Translations under genes and position numbers: made by a program
Part shown: positions 20,212-31,384 of the stretch, in pieces
Position numbering within the stretch: position 1 is the stretch's first letter
How the letters are laid out: every line of letters starts with the position of its first letter
The notes under the pieces: generated by a model
What the model saw: only the letters and a program-made list of their open reading frames with translations
The model's database searches: none
What the model was told of the DNA's origin: nothing
NCBI RefSeq assembly: GCF_013307225.1
Contig: NZ_CP028942.1
Span: forward strand, 62,001-126,000
Origin: Polynucleobacter tropicus
GTDB taxonomy: Bacteria; Pseudomonadota; Gammaproteobacteria; Burkholderiales; Burkholderiaceae
Length of the DNA stretch: 64,000 nt
Direction of reading: 5' to 3'

Positions 20212-22548
20212 ATGGCGCTTCCCCCAAAAGACAAACCGACGCTTAACAAACGTCCGATTCAACAGCCAAATCGACGCCCCCGTCAGCCTGGTGTAAATCC
20301 GGGCTCGCAACGGCAATCGTCGGGCAGTCCGCTAATGAAGGCCTTGCTCATTATTGGTGTAGCCGTGGCTTTTGTAGTAACACTTCTTTTGGGTTATGCC
20401 TTTTTAGTGGCAAAACCCAATTTACCGAAAATTTCTGCATTAACGGATTACAAGCCTAAAACACCGCTTCGTGTTTACACCGCCGATAAGGTATTGATTG
20501 GTGAATTTGGAGAGGAGCGACGCAAGGTTATTCCACTGGGTGAGATCCCGCTTAGCATGCGTAATGCAGTACTGGCTATTGAGGACGATCGTTTTTACTC
20601 TCATGGTGGTGTGGACTATGTGGGTATTTTGAGAGCGGCAGCGACTAACTTACGCGGCCACCTATCTCAAGGCGCTTCTACCATCACTATGCAAGTTGCC
20701 CGCAATTTTTTCTTGAGCAATGAAAAAACCTTCAGTAGAAAAATCTATGAAGTGCTTTTGGCTTGGGAAATTGAATCTCAATTAACCAAAGACAAGATTC
20801 TAGAAATTTATATGAATCAAATTTTCTTGGGTCAAAGAGCGTTTGGATTTTCAAGTGCTGCGCAAATTTATTTTGGTAAAGAGTTAAAAGACATTACGAT
20901 CGCTGAATCTGCGATGTTGGCAGGCTTGCCTAAGGCGCCATCGGCATACAACCCAGTAACGAATTTCAAACGCGCTAAAGTACGCCAAGAATATATTTTG
21001 CAACGTATGCGCGATCTTGGGTACATCAGCAGCGAAGAGTATCAAAAAGCAATGGCGGAAGAATTACACATTCGCGGTCTTGGGAATGAGTTTGCTGTTC
21101 GCGCAGATTTCCCGGCGGAAATGGTGCGTCAATTACTATTTAGTCAATATGGTGAAGCCATCTATTCACAGGGAATCGATGTTTACACAACCATTCGAAA
21201 AGCGGACCAAGATGCTGCCTATAAAGCGGTACGCCGTGGGATTTTTGAGTACGACTTGCGTCATGCATACAGAGGTCCAGAAGGTTTTATTGATTTGCCA
21301 GAGGATCCAGTTAGGCGACAGCGTGCTATCGATGAGGCATTGTTAGCCTACCCGCAGTTAGATGACCTTCAGTCCGGTGTAGTTTTAGACGTTAAGCCTA
21401 AAGAGATGCAGGTGATGATTGCCACTGGCGACACCATAACCATTAAAGGCGAAGGCATGAAGTTGGCGGCAGCATCAATAACCGACAGCACTCAACCAAA
21501 AAAACGTTTGCGTCCTGGTGCCGTGGTGAGATTGTTATCTGATGGCGGCGTTTGGAAACTAGCGCAATTACCCCAAGTCGAAGCTGCGTTTGTTTCCATG
21601 AATCCAGAGACGGGAGCGATTCTTTCTTTGGTTGGTGGCTTTGATTTCCGCCGCAATCAATTCAATCACGTAACTCAAGCACTGCGTCAGCCCGGCTCTT
21701 CATTCAAGCCATTCATCTATGCGGCTGCGATTGAAAAAGGCTTTACACCGAGCACTATGGTGAACGACGCGCCATTATCAATTGGTAGTCTTGAGACTGG
21801 AAGTCAGGCTTGGGAACCAAAAAACTATGATGGTAAATATGACGGCATGATGCGTTTGCGTAATGCACTGGCCAAATCCAAGAATTTAGTTTCTGTTCGC
21901 ATTATTCGTGCTATTGGCCCTTCATACGCTCAAGAATATATTCAGCGTTTTGGTTTCGAACCTGAAAAACATCCGCCGTATTTAACAATGGCCTTGGGTG
22001 CTGGCTCGGTAACACCACTTCAAATGGCGTCCGCTTATAGTGTTTTTGCAAACGGCGGCTATCGTGTTGATCCTTTCTTAATTGAAAGGATGGTAGATTC
22101 AAAAGGCACTGTGTTATTCGAAGCAAAGCCTGCTAGTGTTGATGATGGTGCGCCGCGTGTATTAGATGCACGTACGGCCTTTGTAATGGACAGCATGTTG
22201 CAAGAAGTAACCAAGACGGGTACTGCGGCAAGCGCGCGTGGCAAATTAGGGCGCTCAGATATTGCAGGCAAAACGGGTACAACCAATGAATCTCATGATG
22301 CTTGGTTTGCTGGGTACAACCCAAAAGTGGTTGCTATTGCTTGGATTGGATTTGATAAGCCTGCTAGTTTGGGTGATCGCGAAACAGGCGGAGGTCTAGC
22401 ATTGCCAATGTGGATTTCTTATATGGGAATAGCATTAAAAGATATTCCGCAAATTTCTCGTGAGGTGCCTAGCGGGGTGACGCAGCTCGACGGCGATTGG
22501 TATATCCCAGACTTTGCAACAAGTGGTGGTCCACGCGAACTTCAGTAG
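20212..22548 (+). CDS. mrcA: Penicillin-binding protein 1A (class A PBP)
   Basis: This bifunctional enzyme polymerises glycan strands and cross-links peptides in the periplasm. The 778-residue product has a cytoplasmic basic tail, one membrane segment (about 42-66), a glycosyltransferase domain with E124 in AIEDDRFYSHGGVD and ITMQVARNFFLS (158-169), and a transpeptidase domain with SSFK at 496-499, SKN near 560 and KTGTT at 687-691. It is divergent from the secretin locus, as ponA is from pilMNOPQ in other proteobacteria. Name ponA is also used. Confidence 0.96.
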   Translation: MALPPKDKPTLNKRPIQQPNRRPRQPGVNPGSQRQSSGSPLMKALLIIGVAVAFVVTLLLGYAFLVAKPNLPKISALTDYKPKTPLRVYTADKVLIGEFGEERRKVIPLGEIPLSMRNAVLAIEDDRFYSHGGVDYVGILRAAATNLRGHLSQGASTITMQVARNFFLSNEKTFSRKIYEVLLAWEIESQLTKDKILEIYMNQIFLGQRAFGFSSAAQIYFGKELKDITIAESAMLAGLPKAPSAYNPVTNFKRAKVRQEYILQRMRDLGYISSEEYQKAMAEELHIRGLGNEFAVRADFPAEMVRQLLFSQYGEAIYSQGIDVYTTIRKADQDAAYKAVRRGIFEYDLRHAYRGPEGFIDLPEDPVRRQRAIDEALLAYPQLDDLQSGVVLDVKPKEMQVMIATGDTITIKGEGMKLAAASITDSTQPKKRLRPGAVVRLLSDGGVWKLAQLPQVEAAFVSMNPETGAILSLVGGFDFRRNQFNHVTQALRQPGSSFKPFIYAAAIEKGFTPSTMVNDAPLSIGSLETGSQAWEPKNYDGKYDGMMRLRNALAKSKNLVSVRIIRAIGPSYAQEYIQRFGFEPEKHPPYLTMALGAGSVTPLQMASAYSVFANGGYRVDPFLIERMVDSKGTVLFEAKPASVDDGAPRVLDARTAFVMDSMLQEVTKTGTAASARGKLGRSDIAGKTGTTNESHDAWFAGYNPKVVAIAWIGFDKPASLGDRETGGGLALPMWISYMGIALKDIPQISREVPSGVTQLDGDWYIPDFATSGGPRELQ

Positions 22549-22560
22549 TTTGTTATCACG

Positions 22561-23265
22561 ATGGCTCGGCAAGCGCGTACAGTTATTCCAGGCCAAGCAA
22601 TGCACGTGATGGTTCGTGGCAACAATCGCGAAACTCTTTTTTACAAAGATGAAGATCGTCAAATTTATTTAGAGTGGTTACGTGACGCTGCAAGACAATT
22701 TTCTTGCGCAGTACATGCATTTGCTTTGATGCCCAATCATGTGCATTTATTAATGACCCCACAAAACGAAGATTCTCTTGCAAAAACAATGCAGTCTTTG
22801 GGTCGACGTTACGCGCAATACTTTAATCAACAGCATCATCGATCTGGAACCATTTGGGAGGGAAGATATCGATCCTCTTTGATCGACCCCGATTATTTTT
22901 TACGTTGTCAGCGTTACATCGAATTAAATCCAGTAAGGACTGGTTATGAATCCAGTCCACAGGATTCGCGGTGGACCAGCTTTGCCACTCATATTGGTGG
23001 AAATGCAGAGCCTTGGCTAATGGACCATCCGCTATTCTGGAGATTGGGAAATACCCCCTTTGAGCGCCAGATGAATTGGGCCAATTTCGTGAAAGAAGGC
23101 GCCCCTCATTGGGAGGATCGCCAAATCACAGAATCCTTGATTCGATCTAAGCCTTGGATAAGCGATACATTTTCCAAGAAATTATTCAAAGACTCGCCCG
23201 ACTTGATTCAAATGCGCCATAGAGGGCGCCCAAAGAAAATAATCCCTTTAAATTCAGATATATAG
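22561..23265 (+). CDS. RAYT (REP-associated tyrosine transposase) of the Y1 family
   Basis: RAYTs are single-copy relatives of IS200/IS605 transposases that cut single-stranded DNA at palindromic REP sequences. The 234-residue product has the HUH motif as H60-V-H62 (PNHVHLLMTP), the catalytic Tyr119 in QRYIELNPVR, the WEGRYRSS block at 99-106 and HVMVRGNNR near the start. It lies 12 bases after mrcA, and an inverted-repeat element lies 35 bases after it. No IS terminal repeats or target duplication are visible. The frame is intact. Confidence 0.9.
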   Translation: MARQARTVIPGQAMHVMVRGNNRETLFYKDEDRQIYLEWLRDAARQFSCAVHAFALMPNHVHLLMTPQNEDSLAKTMQSLGRRYAQYFNQQHHRSGTIWEGRYRSSLIDPDYFLRCQRYIELNPVRTGYESSPQDSRWTSFATHIGGNAEPWLMDHPLFWRLGNTPFERQMNWANFVKEGAPHWEDRQITESLIRSKPWISDTFSKKLFKDSPDLIQMRHRGRPKKIIPLNSDI

Positions 23266-23270
23266 AGATT

Positions 23271-23363
23271 AAATTGGGTTTTGGTATGGGGTCTTAATTT
23301 TGACTCTGTCCCTAATTTAAAGAATTTGATCCCATAAATATCAAAATAATTGGGACAGAGTCA
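23271..23363. repeat. Palindromic element downstream of the RAYT gene
   Basis: TGACTCTGTCCC (23301-23312) and GGGACAGAGTCA (23352-23363) are perfect 12-bp inverted repeats; AATT at 23314-23317 and 23348-23351 extend the stem past one bulged T. Inside, TTTGAT (23325-23330) pairs with ATCAAA (23340-23345). AAATTGGG at 23271-23278 could compete for the CCCTAATTT arm at 23310-23318. Position and shape fit a RAYT-linked REP-type substrate. Confidence 0.7.
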
Positions 23364-23449
23364 TTTTATTTCTATTGCATCAGTATGGGTATTCACCTAT
23401 ATTTGATCCTCCAAACGTAATCAGGCCTGATGCGCCTCTCAGAAATACT

Positions 23450-26400
23450 ATGACTACTCAATTAAATACCCAGATTCGTCCAATTGCTCAAGGGATGTAT
23501 GACCCACAAAATGAACACGATGCTTGTGGCGTAGGGTTCGTCGCTCACATCAAGGGTAAGAAATCTCATGAGATCGTTTCTCAGGGTTTAAAGATTCTTG
23601 AAAACTTGGATCACCGGGGAGCAGTTGGTGCCGATCCATTGATGGGTGACGGCGCTGGTATCTTGATTCAAATTCCAGATACTTTGTATCGCGAAGAGAT
23701 GGCAAAGCAAGATGTCACATTGCCACCACTAGGTGAGTACGGTGTTGGCATGATCTTCTTGCCAAAAGAGCACGCTTCACGTTTGGCATGTGAGCAAGAG
23801 TTAGAGCGCACCGTTAGATTGGAGGGGCAAGTTGTTTTAGGTTGGAGAGACGTGCCGGTTGATGTGAAGTTGCCGATGTCTCCAACAGTACAAATGACTG
23901 AACCATTCATTCGTCAAATTTTTATTGGACGTGGCCGCGACATCATGACAACCGATGCGCTTGAGCGTAAGTTGTATGTGATTCGCAAAACAGCAAGTCA
24001 TGCAATTCAAGACTTGCACTTAAAGCATGGCAAAGAATATTTCGTGGCGTCTATGTCCGCGCGAACCATTGTTTATAAGGGTTTGCTGTTAGCTAACCAG
24101 GTTGGCGCTTACTACCAAGATTTGCAAGATCCACGCACGGTATCTGCATTGGCATTAGTGCATCAACGCTTCTCAACCAATACTTTCCCTGCATGGGAAT
24201 TGGCTCACCCTTACCGCATGATTGCGCATAACGGTGAAATCAACACTGTTAAAGGCAACGTTAATTGGGTGAATGCACGTGAGGGCGCGATCAGCTCCCC
24301 AGTGCTTGGCGATGATTTGCAAAAATTGTGGCCGCTGATTTATCCAGGTCAATCAGATACTGCGTGTTTTGATAACTGCTTAGAATTATTGGTGATGTCT
24401 GGTTATCCATTGGCTCAAGCCATGATGATGATGATTCCAGAAGCATGGGAACAACACACATTAATGGATGACAATCGTCGTGCATTCTATGAGTACCACG
24501 CATCGATGATGGAGCCATGGGATGGCCCAGCAGCAATGGCGTTTACCGATGGTCGTCAGATCGGTGCGACTTTGGACCGCAATGGTTTGCGTCCTGCGCG
24601 TTACTACGTAACTGACGATGATTTAGTGATCATGGCTTCTGAAGCTGGCGTATTGCCAATCCCAGAAAACAAGATTGTTCAAAAGTGGCGCTTGCAACCA
24701 GGCAAGATGTTCATGATCGACATGGAACAAGGCCGTATCATTGATGACGTTGAGCTCAAGAATGCAGTATCAAAAGCAAAGCCTTATAAGAGCTGGATTG
24801 ACGCTGTTCGAGTGAAGCTCGATGAAGTTGACGCTAGCAAAGCTGATTTAGTGGATGAGAAAACTACTATTCGTCCAGCGGCTAAATTGCTCGATCGTCA
24901 ACAGGCTTTTGGTTACACACAAGAAGACATCAAGTACCTTATGGCCCCAATGGCCATGAATGGTGAAGAGGCTATCGGTTCAATGGGTAATGACAGTCCA
25001 TTGGCAGTTCTCTCAAACAAGAACAAGCCTTTGTACAACTACTTTAAGCAGTTGTTTGCGCAGGTAACCAATCCTCCGATTGATCCAATTCGCGAAAACA
25101 TGGTGATGTCTTTGGTTTCCTTTATTGGACCAAAGCCAAACTTATTAGATACAAACAATATCAATCCACCAATGCGACTAGAAGTTAGTCAGCCTATTTT
25201 GGATTTTGATGACATCACGAAGATTCGTAATATTGGTCATTACACGAATGGCAAGTTCCGCTCATACGAGCTTGATATTTGCTACCCAGCATCATGGGGT
25301 AAGGCCGGCATTGAAGCGCGTTTAGCTTCTTTGTGCGCAGAGGCTGCTGATGCTGTGCGTTCTGGCTACAACATTTTGATCGTTAGTGATCGTCAAGTTG
25401 ATGAGAAGCATGTTGCTATTCCTGCACTGTTAGCAACTTCAGCAATTCATCAGCATCTAGTGCAAAAAGGTTTGCGTACTAGCGTAGGCCTCGTAGTTGA
25501 AACGGGTAGCGCTCGCGAAACACACCACTTCGCACTCTTGGCTGGTTATGGTGCTGAAGCAGTTCATCCATACCTCGCAATGGAAACATTGGTTGATATG
25601 GCTAAAGGCCTATCAGGCGATTTGTCTGGTGAGAAAGCAGTTAAGAATTTTGTGAAGGCAGTTGGTAAAGGCTTGCAAAAAGTAATGTCCAAAATGGGTA
25701 TCTCTACTTACATGTCTTACACAGGCTCACAGATTTTTGAGGCGATTGGTTTAAATCGCGACATCATTGATCAGTATTTCAAAGGCACTCCATCTAACGT
25801 TGGCGGTATTGGTGTGTTTGAAGTGGCCGAAGAAGCGCTGCGTATGCATAGCGCGGCCTTTGGTAATGACCCTGTCTTGACCAATATGCTTGATGCAGGT
25901 GGTGAGTACGCTTTCCGTATTCGTGGTGAGAACCATATGTGGACACCAGATACGATTGCGAAGTTACAGCACTCCACTCGTATTGGTGCAGAGAAGGGCT
26001 ACCAGACTTATAAAGAGTACGCCAATATCATCAATGACCAAACGAAGCGTCAGATGACTTTGCGTGGCTTGTTTGAGTTCAAGATTGATCCAAGTAAGGC
26101 TATTCCTTTGGATGAAGTTGAGCCAGCAAAGGAAATCGTTAAACGTTTTGCAACGGGTGCGATGTCTTTAGGCTCGATCTCTACCGAAGCTCATGCTACT
26201 TTGGCAATCGCCATGAACCGTATTGGCGGTAAGTCCAATACTGGTGAGGGTGGTGAAGATCCAAATCGTTACGTAAATGAACTCAAAGGTATTCCAATTA
26301 AGAAGGGTGAGTCCCTTGCTAGTATTTTGGGTGAGGATGTAGTTGAGGCAAATATCCCATTGCAAGATGGGGACTCATTGCGTTCGAAGATTAAGCAAGT

Positions 26401-28195
26401 TGCTTCTGGTCGCTTCGGTGTGACCACTGAGTACTTGCGTTCTGCCGATCAAATTCAGATCAAGATGGCGCAGGGCGCTAAGCCGGGTGAAGGCGGCCAA
26501 TTACCAGGCGGCAAGGTTTCTGACTACATTGGTAAGTTACGTTTCTCAGTGCCAGGCGTTGGTTTGATTTCTCCTCCTCCGCACCACGATATTTATTCGA
26601 TTGAAGATATCGCTCAGTTGATTCATGACCTCAAGAACGTCAATCCAAAATCTGATGTTTCTGTGAAGTTGGTTTCTGAGGTGGGTGTTGGTACTGTTGC
26701 GGCTGGTGTTGCAAAAGCAAAAGCAGACCATGTTGTGATTGCTGGTCACGATGGTGGTACAGGCGCATCTCCACTCTCATCTATTAAGCATGCCGGATCT
26801 CCATGGGAGCTCGGTTTGGCTGAAACACAGCAAACTTTGGTTCTAAATGGTTTGCGTAGCCGCATTCGTGTTCAGGCTGACGGCCAAATGAAGACAGGTC
26901 GAGATGTGGTCATTGGCGCCTTATTGGGTGCGGATGAGTTTGGTTTTGCAACAGCACCATTAGTGGTTGAGGGTTGCATCATGATGCGTAAGTGTCACCT
27001 CAATACCTGCCCAGTTGGCGTAGCTACTCAAGATCCAGAATTGCGTAAAAAGTTCTCTGGCAAGCCAGAGCATGTGGTGAATTTCTTCTTCTTTATCGCA
27101 GAAGAAGCCCGTGAAATCATGGCTCAACTTGGAATCAGAAAGTTTGATGATTTAATTGGTCGTGTTGACTTGTTGGATACCCGCAAAGGTATCGAGAACT
27201 GGAAAGTGCATGGCTTGGATTTCACTAAGATTTTTGCTGAACCTCAAGTTGCCGCTGATGTTCCTCGTTACCAAGTGCTCACCCAAGACCATGGTTTAGC
27301 AAATGCGCTAGACAATATCTTGATTGAGAAGAGTGAGCCTGCTATCGAGCGTGGTGAAAAAGTTTCTTTCATCGTGCCAGTGAAGAACGTGAACCGTACT
27401 GTCGGCGCAATGCTTTCTGGTGAAGTGGCTCAGCGTTATGGTCATGCAGGTTTGCCAGATGACACCATTCATATTCAGTTAAATGGCACAGCTGGTCAAA
27501 GCTTTGCAGCGTTCTTAGCTCGCGGTATCACTTTAGATTTAGTGGGTGATGGCAATGACTACGTTGGCAAAGGTTTGTCAGGTGGTCGTGTCATCGTTCG
27601 TGCTCCGCATGAGTTCCGTGGCGACACTTCCAAGAACATCATTGTTGGCAATACCGTTCTTTACGGAGCGATTGCTGGTGAAGCCTTCTTTAACGGTGTT
27701 GCCGGTGAGCGTTTCGCAGTTCGTAACTCAGGCGCAACTACAGTTGTTGAAGGCACGGGTGATCACGGCTGTGAATACATGACTGGTGGAACAGTCGTGG
27801 TGCTTGGCACTACTGGCCGTAACTTTGCAGCAGGCATGAGTGGCGGTGTTGCTTACGTCTATGACGAAGATGGTTTATTTGGTCAACGTTGCAATACCAG
27901 CATGGCGACTTTGGAAAAAGTGTTGCCATCTGCTGAGCAAATTTCCAAGATGCCTAAATCAGAGTGGCATGCCCCCGTTGATGTTAAAGATGGCGGCGAG
28001 CGTTTAACTGATGAGCAAATCTTGAAAGGCTTGATCGAGCGCCATTTCCGCTACACAGGCTCAGAGCGTGCCAAAGCGCTATTGGCCGATTGGGAAAATG
28101 CTCGCACTCGCTTTGTGAAGGTTCTCCCAACTGAGTACAAACGTGCACTCGGTGAGCTTTGGGAAAAGTCACAGAAGAAAACGGTTGCAGCGTAA
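23450..28195 (+). CDS. gltB: Glutamate synthase [NADPH] large subunit
   Basis: GltB forms two glutamates from glutamine and 2-oxoglutarate. The 1581-residue product has a class II amidotransferase domain whose nucleophile C26 (HDACGVGF) is exposed after removal of the first residues, a central domain, an FMN-binding synthase domain with [15 protein letters not shown] and [16 protein letters not shown], 3Fe-4S cysteines in [19 protein letters not shown], and a C-terminal beta-helix with GXXG repeats. I chose ATG 23450 (MTTQLNTQ), since the longer TTG-started frame at 23375 begins in the RAYT spacer. It is followed by gltD. Confidence 0.97.
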   Translation: MTTQLNTQIRPIAQGMYDPQNEHDACGVGFVAHIKGKKSHEIVSQGLKILENLDHRGAVGADPLMGDGAGILIQIPDTLYREEMAKQDVTLPPLGEYGVGMIFLPKEHASRLACEQELERTVRLEGQVVLGWRDVPVDVKLPMSPTVQMTEPFIRQIFIGRGRDIMTTDALERKLYVIRKTASHAIQDLHLKHGKEYFVASMSARTIVYKGLLLANQVGAYYQDLQDPRTVSALALVHQRFSTNTFPAWELAHPYRMIAHNGEINTVKGNVNWVNAREGAISSPVLGDDLQKLWPLIYPGQSDTACFDNCLELLVMSGYPLAQAMMMMIPEAWEQHTLMDDNRRAFYEYHASMMEPWDGPAAMAFTDGRQIGATLDRNGLRPARYYVTDDDLVIMASEAGVLPIPENKIVQKWRLQPGKMFMIDMEQGRIIDDVELKNAVSKAKPYKSWIDAVRVKLDEVDASKADLVDEKTTIRPAAKLLDRQQAFGYTQEDIKYLMAPMAMNGEEAIGSMGNDSPLAVLSNKNKPLYNYFKQLFAQVTNPPIDPIRENMVMSLVSFIGPKPNLLDTNNINPPMRLEVSQPILDFDDITKIRNIGHYTNGKFRSYELDICYPASWGKAGIEARLASLCAEAADAVRSGYNILIVSDRQVDEKHVAIPALLATSAIHQHLVQKGLRTSVGLVVETGSARETHHFALLAGYGAEAVHPYLAMETLVDMAKGLSGDLSGEKAVKNFVKAVGKGLQKVMSKMGISTYMSYTGSQIFEAIGLNRDIIDQYFKGTPSNVGGIGVFEVAEEALRMHSAAFGNDPVLTNMLDAGGEYAFRIRGENHMWTPDTIAKLQHSTRIGAEKGYQTYKEYANIINDQTKRQMTLRGLFEFKIDPSKAIPLDEVEPAKEIVKRFATGAMSLGSISTEAHATLAIAMNRIGGKSNTGEGGEDPNRYVNELKGIPIKKGESLASILGEDVVEANIPLQDGDSLRSKIKQVASGRFGVTTEYLRSADQIQIKMAQGAKPGEGGQLPGGKVSDYIGKLRFSVPGVGLISPPPHHDIYSIEDIAQLIHDLKNVNPKSDVSVKLVSEVGVGTVAAGVAKAKADHVVIAGHDGGTGASPLSSIKHAGSPWELGLAETQQTLVLNGLRSRIRVQADGQMKTGRDVVIGALLGADEFGFATAPLVVEGCIMMRKCHLNTCPVGVATQDPELRKKFSGKPEHVVNFFFFIAEEAREIMAQLGIRKFDDLIGRVDLLDTRKGIENWKVHGLDFTKIFAEPQVAADVPRYQVLTQDHGLANALDNILIEKSEPAIERGEKVSFIVPVKNVNRTVGAMLSGEVAQRYGHAGLPDDTIHIQLNGTAGQSFAAFLARGITLDLVGDGNDYVGKGLSGGRVIVRAPHEFRGDTSKNIIVGNTVLYGAIAGEAFFNGVAGERFAVRNSGATTVVEGTGDHGCEYMTGGTVVVLGTTGRNFAAGMSGGVAYVYDEDGLFGQRCNTSMATLEKVLPSAEQISKMPKSEWHAPVDVKDGGERLTDEQILKGLIERHFRYTGSERAKALLADWENARTRFVKVLPTEYKRALGELWEKSQKKTVAA

Positions 28196-28241
28196 TCAAT
28201 ATAGCCAAATAGATATTAAGAAAAGATACTAAGGATTAGAT

Positions 28242-29705
28242 ATGGGTAAGGTCACTGGATTCATGGAGTTTGAGCGCGTAGATGAAACATACGAAGCGCC
28301 CGCTAAACGTCTCCACCATTACAAAGAGTTTGTTGCGGCATTGACTGACGAAGAAGCAAAAGTTCAGGGTGCGCGTTGTATGGACTGCGGTATTCCGTTT
28401 TGCAATAACGGTTGTCCAGTCAACAACATCATTCCAGATTTCAATGATTTAGTTTTTCATAGTGACTGGAAGAATGCATTAGATGTTTTGCAGTCAACCA
28501 ACAACTTCCCAGAATTTACTGGTCGTATTTGTCCAGCGCCTTGTGAAGCAGCTTGTACCCTAGGAATCAACCGTGCCCCCGTTGGTATTAAATCAATCGA
28601 GCACGCGATTATTGATAAGGGCTGGGAAAGCGGTTGGGTTAAGCCTCAGCCATCAAAAACGAGGACTGGTAAAAAGGTAGCGATTGTTGGCGGCGGCCCT
28701 GCAGGTATGGCGGCTGCTCAGCAATTGGCGCGTGTTGGTCACGATGTGACTGTTTTTGAGAAGAATGATCGCATCGGCGGTTTACTGCGTTATGGCATTC
28801 CTGACTTCAAGATGGAGAAGTGGCTCATCGACCGCCGCGTTGAACAAATGCAAGCTGAAGGCGTGAAATTTGAAACAGGTGTTTTCGTTGGTAAAGAAGC
28901 GATTGGTGCGGAAGTAAAAAATTACTCTACCAAAATAGTTTCACCTGAGCAGCTCATGAAAGACTTTGATGCAGTGGTGATTACTGGCGGTGCAGAGCAG
29001 CCACGCGATCTTCCTGTTCCTGGTCGTGAACTTGCTGGCGTGCACTATGCGCTAGAGTTTTTGATTCCGCAAAACAAAGAAAACGCTGGCGATTTTAAAA
29101 ATGAAATCCGCGCAACCGATAAGCATGTGGTTGTGATTGGCGGTGGCGATACGGGCTCCGATTGCGTTGGCACTTCTAATCGCCATGGCGCAACAAAAAT
29201 TACCCAGTTTGAGTTGTTACCTCAACCACCAGAAGTAGAAAACAAACCATTGGTTTGGCCATACTGGCCTACTAAGTTGCGCACATCTTCCTCCCATGAA
29301 GAAGGATGTGATCGCGATTGGTCTGTAGGAACAAAGCGTTTTGAAGGTAAAAACGGTAAGGTTGAAAAACTCATTGGCGTACGCTTGGAATGGAAAGACG
29401 GAAAAATGTCAGAAGTTCCAAATTCTGAATTTGAGATCAAAGCGGATTTGGTGCTTTTAGCAATGGGCTTTGTTTCTCCAGTGCAGCAGGTATTAAATGC
29501 ATTTGGCGTAGAGAAAGATGCTCGCGGCAATGCAAAAGCGACTGTAGATGGTCAAAATGCCTATCAAACAAATGTTCCTAAGGTATTCGCTGCGGGTGAT
29601 ATGCGCCGTGGTCAATCTTTAGTGGTTTGGGCTATTCGTGAAGGTCGTCAATGTGCCCAGGCAGTAGACCAGTATTTAATGGGGTCATCCGTTTTGCCCC
29701 GATAA
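28242..29705 (+). CDS. gltD: Glutamate synthase [NADPH] small subunit
   Basis: GltD takes electrons from NADPH and passes them through Fe-S clusters to GltB. The 487-residue product has N-terminal cluster cysteines C46, C49, C54 and C58 ([13 protein letters not shown]) and a second set C97, C101, C105. The FAD-binding [10 protein letters not shown] starts at 150, and an NAD(P)H-binding GGGDTGSD lies near 300. It is 46 bases after gltB and only 9 bases before mlaF. Confidence 0.97.
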   Translation: MGKVTGFMEFERVDETYEAPAKRLHHYKEFVAALTDEEAKVQGARCMDCGIPFCNNGCPVNNIIPDFNDLVFHSDWKNALDVLQSTNNFPEFTGRICPAPCEAACTLGINRAPVGIKSIEHAIIDKGWESGWVKPQPSKTRTGKKVAIVGGGPAGMAAAQQLARVGHDVTVFEKNDRIGGLLRYGIPDFKMEKWLIDRRVEQMQAEGVKFETGVFVGKEAIGAEVKNYSTKIVSPEQLMKDFDAVVITGGAEQPRDLPVPGRELAGVHYALEFLIPQNKENAGDFKNEIRATDKHVVVIGGGDTGSDCVGTSNRHGATKITQFELLPQPPEVENKPLVWPYWPTKLRTSSSHEEGCDRDWSVGTKRFEGKNGKVEKLIGVRLEWKDGKMSEVPNSEFEIKADLVLLAMGFVSPVQQVLNAFGVEKDARGNAKATVDGQNAYQTNVPKVFAAGDMRRGQSLVVWAIREGRQCAQAVDQYLMGSSVLPR

Positions 29706-29714
29706 TGTGGGCAT

Positions 29715-30563
29715 ATGAATAGTCATCAACCAAGCGCATTGGATGTTAATAAATCCCTAGGCGAAGTTGTCGTCTCTATTAAAGACGTCAACTTTTCCTA
29801 TGCGCCTGGTGAGCGACAAATTTTGTCGGGTCTCAATATGGAGTTCCGACGCGGCCAAGTCGTTGCGGTAATGGGCGGCTCAGGCTGCGGCAAAACCACC
29901 ATCCTGCGTTTAATTGGCGGCCAATTTTCTGCGCAATCAGGCCAAGTGTTGTTTGAAGGCCAAGACGTTGGCAAGATGAGTGGCGATGAATTAATGGCTG
30001 CACGTCGTCGTATGGGAATGCTATTTCAGTTTGGCGCTTTATTTACTGACTTAAGTGTTTTTGAAAACGTTGCATTTCCATTGCGTGAACATACCAATTT
30101 AAGCGAAGAACTTTTACGTTCTCTCGTGTTGATGAAACTCAATGCGGTAGGTTTGCGTGGCGCACGCGATTTAATGCCATCACAAATTTCTGGGGGCATG
30201 GCAAGACGGGTTGCGCTTGCAAGAGCAATCGCATTAGATCCTCCGCTCATCATGTATGACGAGCCTTTTGCCGGTCTAGATCCTATCTCTTTGGGTATTA
30301 CAGCACGCTTGATTCGAGATTTGAATAGCGCCCTGGGAGCCACGAGTTTATTGGTTACCCACGATGTTGAAGAGACATTTGAGATTGCGGATTACGTGTA
30401 CTTCATCGCCGATGGAAAGATAGGTGCGCAAGGCACTCCGGATGAACTTAGTCGATCAACAGATCCTTTTGTAAGACAGTTCTTAGATGCTGCTCCAGAT
30501 GGACCTGTGCCTTTCCATTATCCAGGACAAAGTCTGGAAGAAGATTTTGGAGTGAGATCTTGA
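29715..30563 (+). CDS. mlaF: Phospholipid transport ATP-binding protein MlaF
   Basis: MlaF is the ATPase of the MlaFEDB complex, which moves phospholipids between inner membrane and periplasm and keeps the outer membrane asymmetric. The 282-residue product has Walker A GGSGCGKTT (54-62), the signature SGGMARR (159-165) and Walker B LIMYDEPF (178-185). The stop overlaps the mlaE start (TGATG). The gene follows gltD closely. Confidence 0.95.
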   Translation: MNSHQPSALDVNKSLGEVVVSIKDVNFSYAPGERQILSGLNMEFRRGQVVAVMGGSGCGKTTILRLIGGQFSAQSGQVLFEGQDVGKMSGDELMAARRRMGMLFQFGALFTDLSVFENVAFPLREHTNLSEELLRSLVLMKLNAVGLRGARDLMPSQISGGMARRVALARAIALDPPLIMYDEPFAGLDPISLGITARLIRDLNSALGATSLLVTHDVEETFEIADYVYFIADGKIGAQGTPDELSRSTDPFVRQFLDAAPDGPVPFHYPGQSLEEDFGVRS

Positions 30564-31363
30564 TGGCTAGCTTAATCACTTCGCTTCTTAATTTATTTGG
30601 TGATCTTGGATTTTTTATTCGTCGCAATTTAAGTAGTCTTGGTTTGTCTGCTCGAATGTTTGTAGCAGTGATTTTGCGCTCAGGATTTTTATTAAAGAGA
30701 CCTCGTTTAGTTATCGATCAAATTTTGTTTGTTGGTAATCACTCATTTGTCATCATTGCAGTCTCTGGTTTGTTTGTTGGATTTGTATTGGGACTTCAGG
30801 GTTACTACACTTTAAATCGCTATGGCTCTGAACAAGCGCTAGGCTTATTAGTTGCCTTATCGCTCACTCGAGAACTGGGTCCGGTCATCACCGCCTTATT
30901 GTTTGCGGGTCGTGCTGGAACATCATTAACTGCCGAAATTGGTTTGATGAAGGCGGGGGAGCAGTTGAGCGCCATGGAGATGATGGCTGTCGATCCTTTG
31001 GGTCGTGTAATTGCCCCAAGGCTTTGGGCAGGGATTATTGCTATGCCGATTTTAGCCACCATTTTTACTGCTGTAGGTGTGCTGGGGGGTTACTTTGTTG
31101 GAGTTCCTCTCATTGGCGTGGATTCCGGTGCATTCTGGTCTCAGATGCAGGGTGGCGTCGATCTATTTTCTGACATTGGTAATGGTCTGATTAAAAGTTT
31201 GGTATTTGGTGTGGCGGTAACTTTTATTGCTCTATATCAGGGCTATGAAGCCAAGCCAACACCAGAAGGTGTTTCGCAGGCAACAACACGTACTGTGGTG
31301 ATTTCATCTCTGTCGGTTTTAGCATTGGACTTCCTGTTAACCGCGATGATGTTTTCGAATTAG
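30563..31363 (+). CDS. mlaE: Phospholipid transport permease MlaE
   Basis: MlaE is the membrane subunit of the Mla transporter. The 266-residue product has about five hydrophobic segments and the family blocks LTRELGPVITALLFAGRAGT and AEIGLMKAGEQLSAMEMMAV in the middle. I use the ATG at 30563, which overlaps the mlaF stop by one base (TGATG); a TTG one codon earlier is less likely. mlaD follows after 21 bases. Confidence 0.95.
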   Translation: MASLITSLLNLFGDLGFFIRRNLSSLGLSARMFVAVILRSGFLLKRPRLVIDQILFVGNHSFVIIAVSGLFVGFVLGLQGYYTLNRYGSEQALGLLVALSLTRELGPVITALLFAGRAGTSLTAEIGLMKAGEQLSAMEMMAVDPLGRVIAPRLWAGIIAMPILATIFTAVGVLGGYFVGVPLIGVDSGAFWSQMQGGVDLFSDIGNGLIKSLVFGVAVTFIALYQGYEAKPTPEGVSQATTRTVVISSLSVLALDFLLTAMMFSN

Positions 31364-31384
31364 AAAGAATAAACTGGGGCTCTT

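Noticed and set aside
23375-23449. TTG-started extension of gltB by 25 residues
   Set aside because: The extension reads into the spacer after the RAYT palindrome and is not typical of GltB; ATG 23450 fits better.
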